Origin: Halobacterium litoreum | GTDB lineage: Archaea > Halobacteriota > Halobacteria > Halobacteriales > Halobacteriaceae | Assembly: GCF_021233415.1 (NCBI RefSeq) | Contig: NZ_CP089466.1 | Location: 186,001-250,000 of the forward strand | Reading direction: 5' to 3' | Length of the DNA: 64,000 nucleotides | Shown: one piece after another, positions 27,947 to 36,838 of the stretch | How positions within the stretch are numbered: position 1 is the first letter of the stretch | How the letters are laid out: every line of letters starts with the position of its first letter | Notes under the pieces: generated by a model | Told to the model about the DNA's origin: nothing | Databases searched by the model: none | Seen by the model: the letters and a program-made list of their open reading frames with translations, nothing else | Made by a program: the position numbers and the translations under genes

Positions 27947-29659
27947 ATGCCTCGGCCCCGCGACGACTCGTCGCGAACCCGCGTCGCCGTCGCCCTCCTC
28001 GCGGTCGCCGCGCTCGCGCTCGTCGCCCGCGTCTGGGCGCTCGGGTGGCGGGTCGCCCACCAGGACGAAGCGCGCGTCGCCCACTGGGTGCTCAACTACA
28101 TGGAACTCGGCGGCTGGGAGTACCGCGCCATCATCCACGGGCCGTTCCTCCCGCACGTCAACGGCGTCGTGTTCAGCGTGCTCGGGCCGTCGGACTTCAC
28201 GATGCGCCTCGTCGTCGCCGTCGTCGGCGGACTGCTCCCGCTGGCCGCGTGGCTCTACCGCGACTACCTCTCGGACGCCGAAGTCGTCGCCGTCGGCGCG
28301 TTCTTCGCGCTGAACCCCGTCCTGCTGTACTACTCGCGGTTCATGCGCAACGACCTCCTGCTCGCCGCGTTCATGTTCGCCGCGCTCGGGTTCTTCCTGC
28401 GCGCGCTCTCCACGGGGAAGGCGCGGTACCTCTACCTCGGCGCGCTCCCGTTCGCGCTCGCGTTCACCACGAAGGAGAACAGCCTCCTCTACCCCGTCTG
28501 CTGGCTCGGCGCGCTCGTCCTCGTGTTCGACGGTCGCCTCGTGCTCGCCGGCGCGAGCGACGACGCCACCCGCCTCGGCACCGCCCGCGACCGCCTCCGC
28601 GAAGCGCTCCGGGCGGCGTGGCGGTACAAACTCCACCTCTCGCTCGCCGCGCTCGAAACCGCCGTCGTGGTCGTCGCGTTCTACGCGCCGAAACCCGAGT
28701 TCTACCGCATCCCGCAGAACCCCGGCCTCCTCCCGGAGGTCGTGGGCGCCGCCACGCTCGGGACGTTCGAGGAGTTCACGAAGCGGTGGACGGCGACGGA
28801 CACCCACGCCCACTCCTACATCGAGTTCCTGAAACACGACCTCACGGTGCTCTCGGTGGGCGCCGCGGCGCTCGTCGCGTTCGCCCTCCTCGGCTTCTTC
28901 TACGAGCGATACGGCCGCGAACGACCGCGCGCAATCGTCCCGTTCTGCTTCTACTGGGGCGTCTTCTCGCTGTTCGGCTACCCCGCCGTCACCGACATCA
29001 CCGCCGGCTGGACCGCCGTGAACGCGGTCGTTCCCCTCGCCGTGCCCGCGGGCGTCGGCGTCGGCCTCGTCTTCGAGTACGGCCGGAGCGCCGTCGCCAC
29101 CGGGAATCTCGCCCGCGCTCGCGTCGCCGTCGTCGTGTTGCTCGTCGCCACCGCCGGCACCGGCGCGGTCGCCGCACAGACCTCGTACGTCAACGCCCAG
29201 GGCCCCGGCAACCCCCTCATCCAGTACGCGCAGTCCTCCGGGAACATGCAGCCGACCCTGAATGAAATCGAGGAGATCTCGGCCGAACACGACGGCGTCG
29301 ACGTGATGTTCTACGGCGATTCGTTCTACGCGCCGAACGACTTCGACCGCGACCTGCAACTGCAGATAGACGACTACGACGACCCGAACGACGTCGGCGG
29401 CGGCTACCAGAGCTGGTTCGACCGCCTGCCGCTCCCGTGGTACTTCGAGCAGTACGACACGAACGTCTCCAGTACGCTCCAGACCGAGACGCTCCTCGAA
29501 CACGAACCGCCCGTCGTCGTCGTGGCGGAGGGCGACGAGGACAACCTGGAGGCGGACCTCACGGAGCGCGGCTACGACCGCCGCGTGTTCCCGCGCTACC
29601 AGTTCGCCCAGGACCCCGGCCCGCTCGTCTTCTACGTCAGCGAGAACGCGACGTTGTGA
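27947..29659 (+). CDS. Agl23-like (TIGR03663) flippase-associated membrane protein
   Basis: 570 residues from ATG 27947. Multi-spanning N-terminal region of about 11-12 helices with a GT-C/PMT-like pattern: an acidic motif in HQDEARVAHW in the first loop, the segment FALNPVLLYYSRFMRNDLLL, and TKENSLLYP. A soluble extracytoplasmic domain of about 150 residues ends the protein. Known members are linked to N-glycosylation in haloarchaea. A TATA-like GCGTTTATCG about 25 nt upstream fits leaderless expression. I rejected the 66-codon upstream extension. Confidence 0.85.
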   Translation: MPRPRDDSSRTRVAVALLAVAALALVARVWALGWRVAHQDEARVAHWVLNYMELGGWEYRAIIHGPFLPHVNGVVFSVLGPSDFTMRLVVAVVGGLLPLAAWLYRDYLSDAEVVAVGAFFALNPVLLYYSRFMRNDLLLAAFMFAALGFFLRALSTGKARYLYLGALPFALAFTTKENSLLYPVCWLGALVLVFDGRLVLAGASDDATRLGTARDRLREALRAAWRYKLHLSLAALETAVVVVAFYAPKPEFYRIPQNPGLLPEVVGAATLGTFEEFTKRWTATDTHAHSYIEFLKHDLTVLSVGAAALVAFALLGFFYERYGRERPRAIVPFCFYWGVFSLFGYPAVTDITAGWTAVNAVVPLAVPAGVGVGLVFEYGRSAVATGNLARARVAVVVLLVATAGTGAVAAQTSYVNAQGPGNPLIQYAQSSGNMQPTLNEIEEISAEHDGVDVMFYGDSFYAPNDFDRDLQLQIDDYDDPNDVGGGYQSWFDRLPLPWYFEQYDTNVSSTLQTETLLEHEPPVVVVAEGDEDNLEADLTERGYDRRVFPRYQFAQDPGPLVFYVSENATL

Positions 29660-29715
29660 CAGCGCTGGCCGGACTGCGACGGCCTTAAGCGCCCCCGGTG
29701 GGTAGTCCGTGGGTA

Positions 29716-31041
29716 GTGACCGAGGCGCTCGACGTCGTCGAATTCCTGCTCACGGCCCGCGTCTACGACCGCCACCAGGAACTCGACGAGAACGACTTAC
29801 CGCCCGCGCACCGCAGCGCACTCTGGGCCGAGGACGGCGTCCCCCGGCCGCCGCAAGTGACCGAGACCGCCGTCCGCGACGCCACCGGCGTCGACGACCC
29901 GTGGGACGCCGTCTCCGAGTTGATGTTCACCGACCGCGACGCGTTCGCGGGGAACATCTCGCTCGTGGACGACGACATGGCCGTCGACTGGTTCGTCGAC
30001 CGCGCGGACGCCGACCGCGTGTTCGACAACCCCGCGCTCGCCTTCGTGCTGGACGACGAGTTCGGCGTGGACTACGAGGCGTCCCGCGACGAGAACCGCC
30101 CGGTGCAGGCGGACCCGCAGTGGATAGACGGCCTGCTCGCGGAGTACTTCGACGAGGACGACGAGGAGATGCTCGACCTCGTGGAGGTCCGGTCGCCCGC
30201 CGAAATCGAGGTGACCCTCGACGACATCGTCCTCACCGAGGAACAAGAGGAGGAGATGTCGAAGGTGGCGAAGGCCATCGAGCACCGCGACTACCTCGCG
30301 ACCATCGGCCTCAGCGAAATCGGGAAACTCCTCTTCGTCGGGCCGCCGGGGACGGGGAAGACCTCGACCGCGCGCGGTCTCGCCCACCAACTCGACCTGC
30401 CGTTCGTCGAGGTCAAACTCTCGATGATCACGAGCCAGTATCTCGGCGAGACGGCGAAGAACGTCGAGAAGGTCTTCGAGGTGGCGAAGCGACTGTCGCC
30501 CTGTATCCTGTTCATGGACGAGTTCGACTTCGTCGCGACGACGCGGACGGGCGACGAGCACAACGCCATCAAGCGCGCCGTCAACACGCTCCTCAAGAGC
30601 ATCGACGAGGTGAGCCTCGTCAACGACGACGTGTTGCTCATCGGCGCGACGAACCACCCAGACGAACTCGACGCCGCGGCGTGGCGGCGCTTCGACGAGA
30701 TTCTCTCCTTCCCGCGGCCGGACGAGCAGATGCGCGCCGACATCCTCGAACTCGTCGTGCGGGAACTCGAAATCGCCTCCTTCGACCCGCAGGAACTCGC
30801 TGCCGAGACGGAGGGCCTCACGGGGAGCGACCTCCGCCTCGTGCTCCGCGAGGCCGTCCTCGACGCGCTCGTGGAGGACCGCCGCGAACTCACTCAGGAA
30901 GACCTCCTCGACGCCGTCGAGGACTTCGAGGACCGCGACCACCTCCGGAATCTGGACACCTTGGAGGACGCTCTCGACGGCGACGACGACGACCACAGCC
31001 ACGACCACGACGCGGAGGCGGCCGACCACAGCCACGAATGA
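29716..31041 (+). CDS. AAA+ ATPase (CDC48/proteasome-regulator-like single AAA domain)
   Basis: 441 residues from GTG 29716. An upstream GTG at 29698 is also in frame, but CTTAAG near 29687 favours 29716. The N-terminal 170 residues form a unique acidic domain. The AAA domain has Walker A GPPGTGKTS, Walker B CILFMDEFDFV, sensor GATNHPDELDAAAWRRFDE and LTGSDLRLVLREA. The last 25 residues are Asp/His-rich (DDDDHSHDHD), possibly metal-binding. It probably acts as an unfoldase or remodeller; the partner is unknown. Its stop overlaps the next start in ATGA. Confidence 0.85.
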   Translation: MTEALDVVEFLLTARVYDRHQELDENDLPPAHRSALWAEDGVPRPPQVTETAVRDATGVDDPWDAVSELMFTDRDAFAGNISLVDDDMAVDWFVDRADADRVFDNPALAFVLDDEFGVDYEASRDENRPVQADPQWIDGLLAEYFDEDDEEMLDLVEVRSPAEIEVTLDDIVLTEEQEEEMSKVAKAIEHRDYLATIGLSEIGKLLFVGPPGTGKTSTARGLAHQLDLPFVEVKLSMITSQYLGETAKNVEKVFEVAKRLSPCILFMDEFDFVATTRTGDEHNAIKRAVNTLLKSIDEVSLVNDDVLLIGATNHPDELDAAAWRRFDEILSFPRPDEQMRADILELVVRELEIASFDPQELAAETEGLTGSDLRLVLREAVLDALVEDRRELTQEDLLDAVEDFEDRDHLRNLDTLEDALDGDDDDHSHDHDAEAADHSHE

Positions 31042-31856
31042 AGGTGACGCTGCTCGGCACGGGCGACACCACGGGCACCCCGACGCCGGGGTGTGACTGT
31101 GACACCTGCCGAGCGGCCGACGAGCACGGCGTGGAGCGCACGCGCTTTTCCGTCCACGTCGAACACGAACCCTCGGGGGACTCCCTGCTCGTGGACTTCA
31201 GCCCGGACTTCCGCTACCAGTTCCTCCGCGAGGACGTTCCCCTCCCCGACGCCGGTATCGTCACCCACCAGCACTTCGACCACCTCGACGGCCTCGGGAA
31301 CGCGTACCGGCTGTTCGAGGAGTTGCCCGTGTACGCCGCCGACGAGACCGACCCCGAGACCGGCGAGTCCGTCGCGGAGACCGTCGCGTCGAAGTTCGAT
31401 TACCTCCGGCCGCTCGACGCCCGCGCCGTCACGCCCTTCGAGTCGTTCGACGCCGCCGGCTTCGAGGTCACGCTCGTCCCCGTCGACCACCCGCCCCTGC
31501 TCTGCTACGGGGTCGTGATAGAGCGCGACGGGGCGAAACTCTCGCTGTCGGGCGACACCACCTACGACATCCCGGAGGAGAGTCGCGAGGCGATGTGCGA
31601 CCCGGACCTCCTGCTCGCGGACGGCATCGTCCCCGCGCACCTCTCGCATCACCACCCGCGGGGCGGCCGCCACGAGGACAGCGAGGGCGTCCCGCGCACG
31701 TTCGGCACGAAACACATGACACTGGAGGGCGCGCTCGCGCTCGGCGACGACCTGAACGCGAGCGAGACCCGGGTCGTCCACGTCTCCCACTTCTTCCCCG
31801 CCGACGAGGCGTTCGCCGACGAACTCGCGGTGGACGGCGAGACGTTCCGTCTCTGA
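31038..31856 (+). CDS. metallo-beta-lactamase fold hydrolase, PhnP-like
   Basis: 272 residues starting in the ATGA overlap with the ATPase. The N-terminal GCDCDTCRAA cysteine motif and metal site VTHQHFDHLDGLGNAY are those of PhnP/RNase Z-like phosphodiesterases, followed by SLSGDTTYD and a C-terminal HVSHFFP histidine. The PhnP group cleaves cyclic ribose phosphates. This gene is not linked to the phn operon at 9.8 kb, so a different cyclic phosphodiester substrate is possible. Confidence 0.88.
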   Translation: MKVTLLGTGDTTGTPTPGCDCDTCRAADEHGVERTRFSVHVEHEPSGDSLLVDFSPDFRYQFLREDVPLPDAGIVTHQHFDHLDGLGNAYRLFEELPVYAADETDPETGESVAETVASKFDYLRPLDARAVTPFESFDAAGFEVTLVPVDHPPLLCYGVVIERDGAKLSLSGDTTYDIPEESREAMCDPDLLLADGIVPAHLSHHHPRGGRHEDSEGVPRTFGTKHMTLEGALALGDDLNASETRVVHVSHFFPADEAFADELAVDGETFRL

Positions 31857-31866
31857 CTGTCGACAC

Positions 31867-32190
31867 TCACTCCGCGTCGCGAGCGTACGACGCGCCGGCC
31901 GCGAACCCGAAGTAGAGCAGTCCGAGCGCCAGCACCACGACGCCCGAGGAGACGTCGGCGCCGACGAGTCCGAGCATCCCGACGGCCGAGGCGCCCGCGA
32001 CGACGCCGCCGTTTTGCTGGCCCTCGCGGCCCCACAGCAGGTCCGGGTGGTCGGCGGTGAGGTACGCGGCGGTGGCGTAGACGACGCCGGTGGCGACGAC
32101 GACAGTCGCGTGCGCTTCGAGCGCGAGGGCGAGGGCGAACGCCGCGACGCCGACGGCGACCGTGAGGACGTATCGACGTTCCGGGGACAC
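31867..32190 (-). CDS. small membrane protein, three to four helices
   Basis: 107 residues from GTG 32190, preceded by a Shine-Dalgarno-like GGGGAG. Hydrophobic segments: LTVAVGVAAFALALALE, a short second segment around VVVATGVVYATAAYL, VVAGASAVGMLGLVG, and VVVLALGLLYFGFAAGASY. No recognised family. It lies convergent to the PhnP-like gene and downstream of the DUF5787 gene on the same strand. A much longer open frame through this region is a shadow. Confidence 0.6.
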   Translation of the reverse strand: MSPERRYVLTVAVGVAAFALALALEAHATVVVATGVVYATAAYLTADHPDLLWGREGQQNGGVVAGASAVGMLGLVGADVSSGVVVLALGLLYFGFAAGASYARDAE

Positions 32191-32252
32191 GCGCTCCCCT
32201 TCGGCGTCTCGGGATTTCAGTGTTCGCCGGCCGTTGCAGTGACTGCGAACGC

Positions 32253-33233
32253 TCAGAACTGGTCGAGGCCGGACTGCCGCCGGCGTCCTCCCGCGTCCGA
32301 CCGCCACGGCGTCCGGCGCTCGCGCTCGGCGTCGAGGTCCGCGTCCGGCGCGTCGGCCGCCTCGAAGCCGGGGCAGTCCGGCCCGCATTCGGATGCGGGG
32401 TCGACGACGCGCTCGAAGTGCGCGCAGTGGGGGACTGTTGCGTCCCCGTCGCCCGTCGAGGCGTTCGCACACGCCGGGAAGTCGAACGTCCGCCAGCCCT
32501 TGCCGTACGCGCGCTCCGCGACGCGGCGGCGCTGGCGCGCCTTCGCGTCGGCGGTGACGGGACGCACCTCGGTCCGGGCGGTGTGTTCCGCGAGGACTTC
32601 CAGTCCCGGTCCCGCGGAATCGAGTTGCTCCGGCGCTCGCACCACCTCGATGGGGTTCTCGCGCTCGAAGTCCACGCGCCACACGCCCACCGCGTCGGGG
32701 AGGCGATTCAGGTGGGCGCGCGTCACGTGGCTCTCGGTCGCCACGACGGCGTAATCGAGCACGCCGAGGCTGGCGTCGTGACGCGTCTGGAACGCGAGGT
32801 CGCCCGGCCGCCCGAGGTCCGGCTTGTTCTCCACGCCGACGAGACCGCCGACCCAGTCCGGGTACCGCGTGGTCTGCCTGACGACCTGCTGGCCGCCCCG
32901 CCGCGTCACGTCCAGGAAGCCGGTGTCGGCGCCGCGCTCGGCGAGCGAGCGCGCACGCTCCGGCGGCCCGTCGAAGACGCGCGTCACGCGCTCGTACTCG
33001 CCGACCGGCACGTCGGCGTCGAGGACGGCGGGCGGAATCGTGTCGCTCGCGAGTTCGGTTCGGGCGTCGAACTCCGGCCCCGGAAGCACGCAGACCGTGT
33101 CGACGATGCGCCCGCCGGCGGCGTGGACGCTCGTCCCGAGTTGCCGGGAGACGACGCCCGCGTCTCCGATTCCGGGGATGCCGCCGGCTTCCAGACGGGC
33201 GCACAACCGGAGTTCGAACCCGTACTCTCGCAC
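32253..33233 (-). CDS. DUF5787-like haloarchaeal protein, possible nuclease-like fold
   Basis: 326 residues from GTG 33233. The N-terminal part (MREYGFELRLCARLEA and VVSRQLGTSV) and the block GLVGVENKPDLGRPGDLAFQ are highly characteristic. GLVGVENKPD followed by YAVVATESH resembles the PD-(D/E)xK nuclease core (acidic residue, then ExK). Four C-terminal cysteines (ACANAS, HCAHF, ECGPDCPGF) could bind zinc. A TATA-like GTATTTAACC 25-30 nt upstream supports leaderless initiation at GTG. Function is unknown; nuclease is my inference. Confidence 0.72.
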   Translation of the reverse strand: MREYGFELRLCARLEAGGIPGIGDAGVVSRQLGTSVHAAGGRIVDTVCVLPGPEFDARTELASDTIPPAVLDADVPVGEYERVTRVFDGPPERARSLAERGADTGFLDVTRRGGQQVVRQTTRYPDWVGGLVGVENKPDLGRPGDLAFQTRHDASLGVLDYAVVATESHVTRAHLNRLPDAVGVWRVDFERENPIEVVRAPEQLDSAGPGLEVLAEHTARTEVRPVTADAKARQRRRVAERAYGKGWRTFDFPACANASTGDGDATVPHCAHFERVVDPASECGPDCPGFEAADAPDADLDAERERRTPWRSDAGGRRRQSGLDQF

Positions 33234-33402
33234 ACCGGCGCGTACGCGACTCTCTCGGTTAAATACCGCGTCTCCGCCAACTCCTTCGGTTCCGGCCCGC
33301 GAGGGTCGCGTCTGCCGGCGCGAAGCGCCGTCTCCGTCGCCTCCGTAACAGTAGGTTTATCAGTCGTTCGGGGCGAAATTCACGCAAGATTACTCTGTGA
33401 AC

Positions 33403-34641
33403 ATGGCAGACAACCACCGACAACCGGAGGTGAACATCGGACTGGTCGGCCACGTAGACCACGGCAAGACCACGCTCGTCCGCGCGCTCAGCGGCGAGTG
33501 GACCGACCAGCACTCCGAGGAGATGAAGCGAGGAATCTCCATCCGACTCGGGTACGCCGACGCGACGCTGCGCCGGTGTCCCGACTGCGACGAACCGGAG
33601 TGTTACACGGTCGCCGAACAGTGCCCCGAACACGGAACCGAGACGGAGATTCTGCGCACGGTGTCGTTCGTGGACGCGCCCGGCCACGAGACGCTGATGG
33701 CGACGATGCTCTCCGGGGCGTCCCTGATGGACGGCGCGGTGCTCGTCGTCAGCGCGAACGAACCGGTGCCCCAGCCCCAGACCGAGGAGCACCTGATGGC
33801 GCTGGACATCATCGGCATCGACAACATCGTCATCGCGCAGAACAAGGTCGACCTCGTCGACGCCGACGAGGCCCGCGAGAACTACGAGCAGATCAAGGAG
33901 TTCGTCGAGGGCACCGTCGCCGAGGACGCGCCCATCGTCCCCGTGTCGGCCGAACAGGAGATCAACGTCGACCTCGTCATCGACGCGCTCGAACGCGAGA
34001 TTCCGACGCCCGACCGCGACCCGGACGCCGACCCCCGGATGTACGTCGCGCGCTCGTTCGACATCAACCGTCCCGGCACGACGTGGGACGGCCTGCTCGG
34101 CGGCGTGCTCGGCGGCAGTCTCGTGCAGGGCGAACTCGACGTCGACGACGAAATCGAGTTGCGCCCCGGCCGCGAGGTCGACGAGGGCGGACAGACCGAG
34201 TGGCGGTCCGTCTCCACGGACGTCCGGAGCCTGCAGGCGGGCGGCGAGTCCGTCGACACGGTCTCCCCCGGTGGCCTGCTCGGCGTCGGCACGGGGCTCG
34301 ACCCGAGCCTGACGAAGGGCGACGCGCTCGCGGGACAGGTCGCCGGGCCGCCCGGTAGCCTGCCGCCGACGTGGGACTCCTTCGAGATGGACGTGGAACT
34401 CCTCGAGCGCCTCGTCGGCGCCGAGGAGGGCGACGAAATCGAGGACATCTCCACGGGCGAACCGCTGATGCTCACCGTCGGCACCGCGACCACGGTCGGC
34501 TCGGTGACGAGCGCGCGCGACGGCGAGTGCGAGGTCGCGCTCAAACGCCCCGTCTGTGCGCCGGCGGGCGCGAAAATCGCCATCAACCGCCGCGTCGGCG
34601 CGCGGTGGCGGCTCATCGGCGTCGGAACGCTCACGGAGTGA
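33403..34641 (+). CDS. eif2g: translation initiation factor aIF2 subunit gamma
   Basis: GTPase subunit that carries initiator tRNA to the small ribosomal subunit. 412 residues from ATG 33403; an in-frame GTG lies two codons upstream. G1 GHVDHGKTT, switch I with [12 protein letters not shown], a zinc knuckle CPDCDEPEC...CPEHG, G3 DAPGHE, G4 NKVD. Domains 2 and 3 are beta-barrels. It heads an archaeal information-processing cluster; its stop overlaps the PIN gene in TGATG. Confidence 0.97.
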   Translation: MADNHRQPEVNIGLVGHVDHGKTTLVRALSGEWTDQHSEEMKRGISIRLGYADATLRRCPDCDEPECYTVAEQCPEHGTETEILRTVSFVDAPGHETLMATMLSGASLMDGAVLVVSANEPVPQPQTEEHLMALDIIGIDNIVIAQNKVDLVDADEARENYEQIKEFVEGTVAEDAPIVPVSAEQEINVDLVIDALEREIPTPDRDPDADPRMYVARSFDINRPGTTWDGLLGGVLGGSLVQGELDVDDEIELRPGREVDEGGQTEWRSVSTDVRSLQAGGESVDTVSPGGLLGVGTGLDPSLTKGDALAGQVAGPPGSLPPTWDSFEMDVELLERLVGAEEGDEIEDISTGEPLMLTVGTATTVGSVTSARDGECEVALKRPVCAPAGAKIAINRRVGARWRLIGVGTLTE

Positions 34642-35018
34642 TGCGAATCGCCATGGACGCCAACGCGCTGATGATGCCGGCCGGGGTCGGAGTTCGCGTC
34701 TTCGACGAACTCGACTCCCTGCTCGGCGACTACGACGCGGTCGTTCCCGAATCCGTCCGCGCCGAGTTGTCGAAACTCGGCGACAGCGGCGGCGAACAGG
34801 GAACGGCGGCCAGCGTGGCGGCGGACCTGGCGGAGCGCTGTGACACCGTGGCGACGGAGGAATCGTACGCCGACGACGCGCTCTGTGCGCTCGCCGCCGA
34901 CGGCGAGGTGGACGCGGTCGTGACGAACGACGCCCCCCTGAAGGAACGCCTGCTCGACGCGGGCGTGCCGGTAATTCATTTAAGGGGCCGGAATCAACTG
35001 ACTATCACTCAACCATAG
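34641..35018 (+). CDS. PIN domain protein (FCF1/UTP23-like)
   Basis: 125 residues. PIN fold acids are visible: MDANALMMP near the N-terminus, ESVRAEL in the middle, YADDALCALA and VVTNDAPLKERLLDAGV toward the end. Its fixed place between aIF2-gamma and rpo7, overlapping the former by 1 bp and abutting the latter, points to rRNA processing rather than a toxin; this neighbourhood is widespread in archaea. Substrate unproven. Confidence 0.85.
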   Translation: MRIAMDANALMMPAGVGVRVFDELDSLLGDYDAVVPESVRAELSKLGDSGGEQGTAASVAADLAERCDTVATEESYADDALCALAADGEVDAVVTNDAPLKERLLDAGVPVIHLRGRNQLTITQP

Positions 35019-35588
35019 ATGTACAAGCGAGCACGGCTGAAGGACACGGTAGAGGTTCCGCCCGAGCACCTCGGGGACGTGAGTCCGGACCTCGTGAAGC
35101 GACTGCTACAGGACAAACTCGAGGGTCGAATGGACGAGGACGTGGGGAGCATCGTCACCGTCACCGAGGTCCACGACCTCGGCGAGGGCGCGGTGTTGCC
35201 GAACCGTCCGGGCGTCTACTACGAGGCCGAGTTCGACGCGGTCACGTTCGACCCCGAGATGCAGGAGGTCGTGGACGGCGAAATCGTCGAAGTGGTGAGT
35301 TTCGGCGCGTTCGTCGGCATCGGCCCGGTGGACGGACTGCTCCACGTCTCCCAGATTAGCGACGAGTACCTCGCGTTCGACGAGGAGAACCAGCAACTGG
35401 CGTCCCGCGAGTCGAACAGCGTCATCGGCACCGGGGACGCGGTGCGGGCGCGCATCGTCACGAAGAGCATCGACGAGCGCAACCCCCGCGAGTCCAAGAT
35501 CGGGCTCACGGCCAAACAGCCCGGCCTCGGGAAGCACGGCTGGCTCCGCGAGGCGCGAGAGCAAGAGCAGGCGGCGGGTGAGGACTAG
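35019..35588 (+). CDS. rpoE1: DNA-directed RNA polymerase subunit Rpo7 (E')
   Basis: 189 residues. The N-terminal Rpo7 tip domain (MYKRARLKDTVEVPPE, LQDKLEGRMDE) is followed by an S1-type OB fold (VVSFGAFVGIGPVDGLLHVSQI). It forms the polymerase stalk with Rpo4 and guides nascent RNA. It starts immediately after the PIN stop. A TATA-like ATTTAAGG around 34978 may give an additional internal promoter. Confidence 0.97.
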   Translation: MYKRARLKDTVEVPPEHLGDVSPDLVKRLLQDKLEGRMDEDVGSIVTVTEVHDLGEGAVLPNRPGVYYEAEFDAVTFDPEMQEVVDGEIVEVVSFGAFVGIGPVDGLLHVSQISDEYLAFDEENQQLASRESNSVIGTGDAVRARIVTKSIDERNPRESKIGLTAKQPGLGKHGWLREAREQEQAAGED

Positions 35589-35786
35589 ATGGCGTCGAAC
35601 CGACTGGCGTGTCACGACTGCCACCGCATCGTCGAGCCGGACGAGGAGATGTGTCCGTACTGCTCGTCGACGAGCCTGACCGAGGACTGGGCGGGCTACG
35701 TGGTCATCACGCACCCCGAGGAGTCCGAGATCGCGGAGAAGATGGAGGTCCGCGAGGCGGGCGAGTACGCGCTGAAGGTCAGATAG
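35589..35786 (+). CDS. spt4: transcription elongation factor Spt4 (formerly RpoE'')
   Basis: 65 residues. Zinc motif CHDC...CPYC and the core LTEDWAGYVVITHPEESEIAEKM are classic Spt4. Partner of Spt5 in processive transcription. It abuts rpo7 with no gap, and the next gene begins one base after its stop. Confidence 0.96.
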   Translation: MASNRLACHDCHRIVEPDEEMCPYCSSTSLTEDWAGYVVITHPEESEIAEKMEVREAGEYALKVR

Positions 35787-35787
35787 C

Positions 35788-36321
35788 GTGGTCGACCCGG
35801 TGGCGACGCTCCCGGCGGACGCCCGCGAGGCGTTCAAGGAGCCACTCGGCCCCGTCTACACGGACACGCAGCGACTGCTCGCGGACGCCGGCGACCCCGT
35901 GGTGGCGGTCGGCGACGTGGTGACCTACCACCTCGTCGAGGCGGGGGCGCCGCCGAAGGTCGCCGTGGTGGACGGGAAGACCGAGCGCGAGGAGGTGAGC
36001 GACGAGGTCCGCGGCGGCGTGCCGGACGCCGACCGCGAGGTGGAAGTCGAGAGCGAGCCGGCGACCGTCTCGGCGGCACTACTGGACGCGCTGGTCGCGG
36101 CCGTCGAATTCGAGGGTTCGACCGTCATTTCGGTGGTCGGCGAGGAGGACCTCGCGACGGTGCCGGCGGTGCTCGCGGTGCCCGACGGCGGGAGCGTCGT
36201 CTACGGCCAACCCGGGGAGGGGATGGTGCTGGCGAACGTCACCCCCGACCTGCGCGAGCGCGTGGTCGAACTCGCGGAGTTGCTGGAGACGACCGAGGCG
36301 TTCTGGACGACGCTGGAGTGA
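35788..36321 (+). CDS. GTP-dependent dephospho-CoA kinase (DUF359)
   Basis: Phosphorylates dephospho-CoA, the last step of CoA synthesis in archaea. 177 residues from GTG 35788. Family blocks: VAVGDVVTYHLVEAG, VAVVDGKTERE, GSTVISVVGEEDLATVPAV and VVYGQPGEGMVLANV. It lies in the rpo7-spt4 run, as in many archaea. Confidence 0.93.
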   Translation: MVDPVATLPADAREAFKEPLGPVYTDTQRLLADAGDPVVAVGDVVTYHLVEAGAPPKVAVVDGKTEREEVSDEVRGGVPDADREVEVESEPATVSAALLDALVAAVEFEGSTVISVVGEEDLATVPAVLAVPDGGSVVYGQPGEGMVLANVTPDLRERVVELAELLETTEAFWTTLE

Positions 36322-36384
36322 CGCGCCGTACCGGTCGTTCGAAATGCTTTTACAGATTTCGCGCTCATGTACGGACAACTGACC

Positions 36385-36696
36385 ATGGAAATCGAGATTC
36401 TGGAGCAGGAGGACAACCCCCTGCTCCACCGGACTGAGGTCACGTTCGAGATCGAACACGAGGACGCGACGCCGTCGCGACTCTCCGTTCGCGACAGTCT
36501 CGCGGCGAAACTCGACAAGGACTCCGAGGAGGTCGTCGTCCACGAACTCGACACGAAGTTCGGGATGCGGAAGACCGCGGGCCGCGCGAAGGTCTACGAC
36601 TCGCCCGACGAGGCCGCGGAGGTCGAACACGAGCACATGCTCGAGCGGAACAAGATCGGCGAGGACGCCGAGGCCGACGCGGAGGAGGCCGAATAA
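36385..36696 (+). CDS. rps24e: 30S ribosomal protein S24e
   Basis: 103 residues from ATG 36385 ([16 protein letters not shown]). The core pattern [17 protein letters not shown], then [19 protein letters not shown], is diagnostic. The C-terminal tail is acidic and rich in Asp/Ala. An upstream in-frame ATG (36367) adds six residues and is less likely. TTTTACAGATT at about 36349 is a weak promoter candidate. It overlaps S27ae by 1 bp. Confidence 0.95.
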   Translation: MEIEILEQEDNPLLHRTEVTFEIEHEDATPSRLSVRDSLAAKLDKDSEEVVVHELDTKFGMRKTAGRAKVYDSPDEAAEVEHEHMLERNKIGEDAEADAEEAE

Positions 36697-36830
36697 TGCC
36701 CCGAGGCGACTACTACGAGGACGACGGGTCCACGGAGAAAGAGCAGTGTCCGCGCTGTGGCGACACGTTCCTCGCGGACCACGGTGACCGCCAGCACTGC
36801 GGGAAGTGCGGCTACACCGAGTGGAACTGA
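36696..36830 (+). CDS. rps27ae: 30S ribosomal protein S27ae
   Basis: A 44-residue zinc-ribbon ribosomal protein. [17 protein letters not shown], then CPRCGDTF and [10 protein letters not shown] with four cysteines. It starts in the TAATG overlap with S24e and is followed 8 bp later by the Kae1-Bud32 gene. Ribosomal S27ae beside Kae1-Bud32 is a conserved archaeal arrangement. Confidence 0.95.
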   Translation: MPRGDYYEDDGSTEKEQCPRCGDTFLADHGDRQHCGKCGYTEWN

Positions 36831-36838
36831 CGCGGTAG

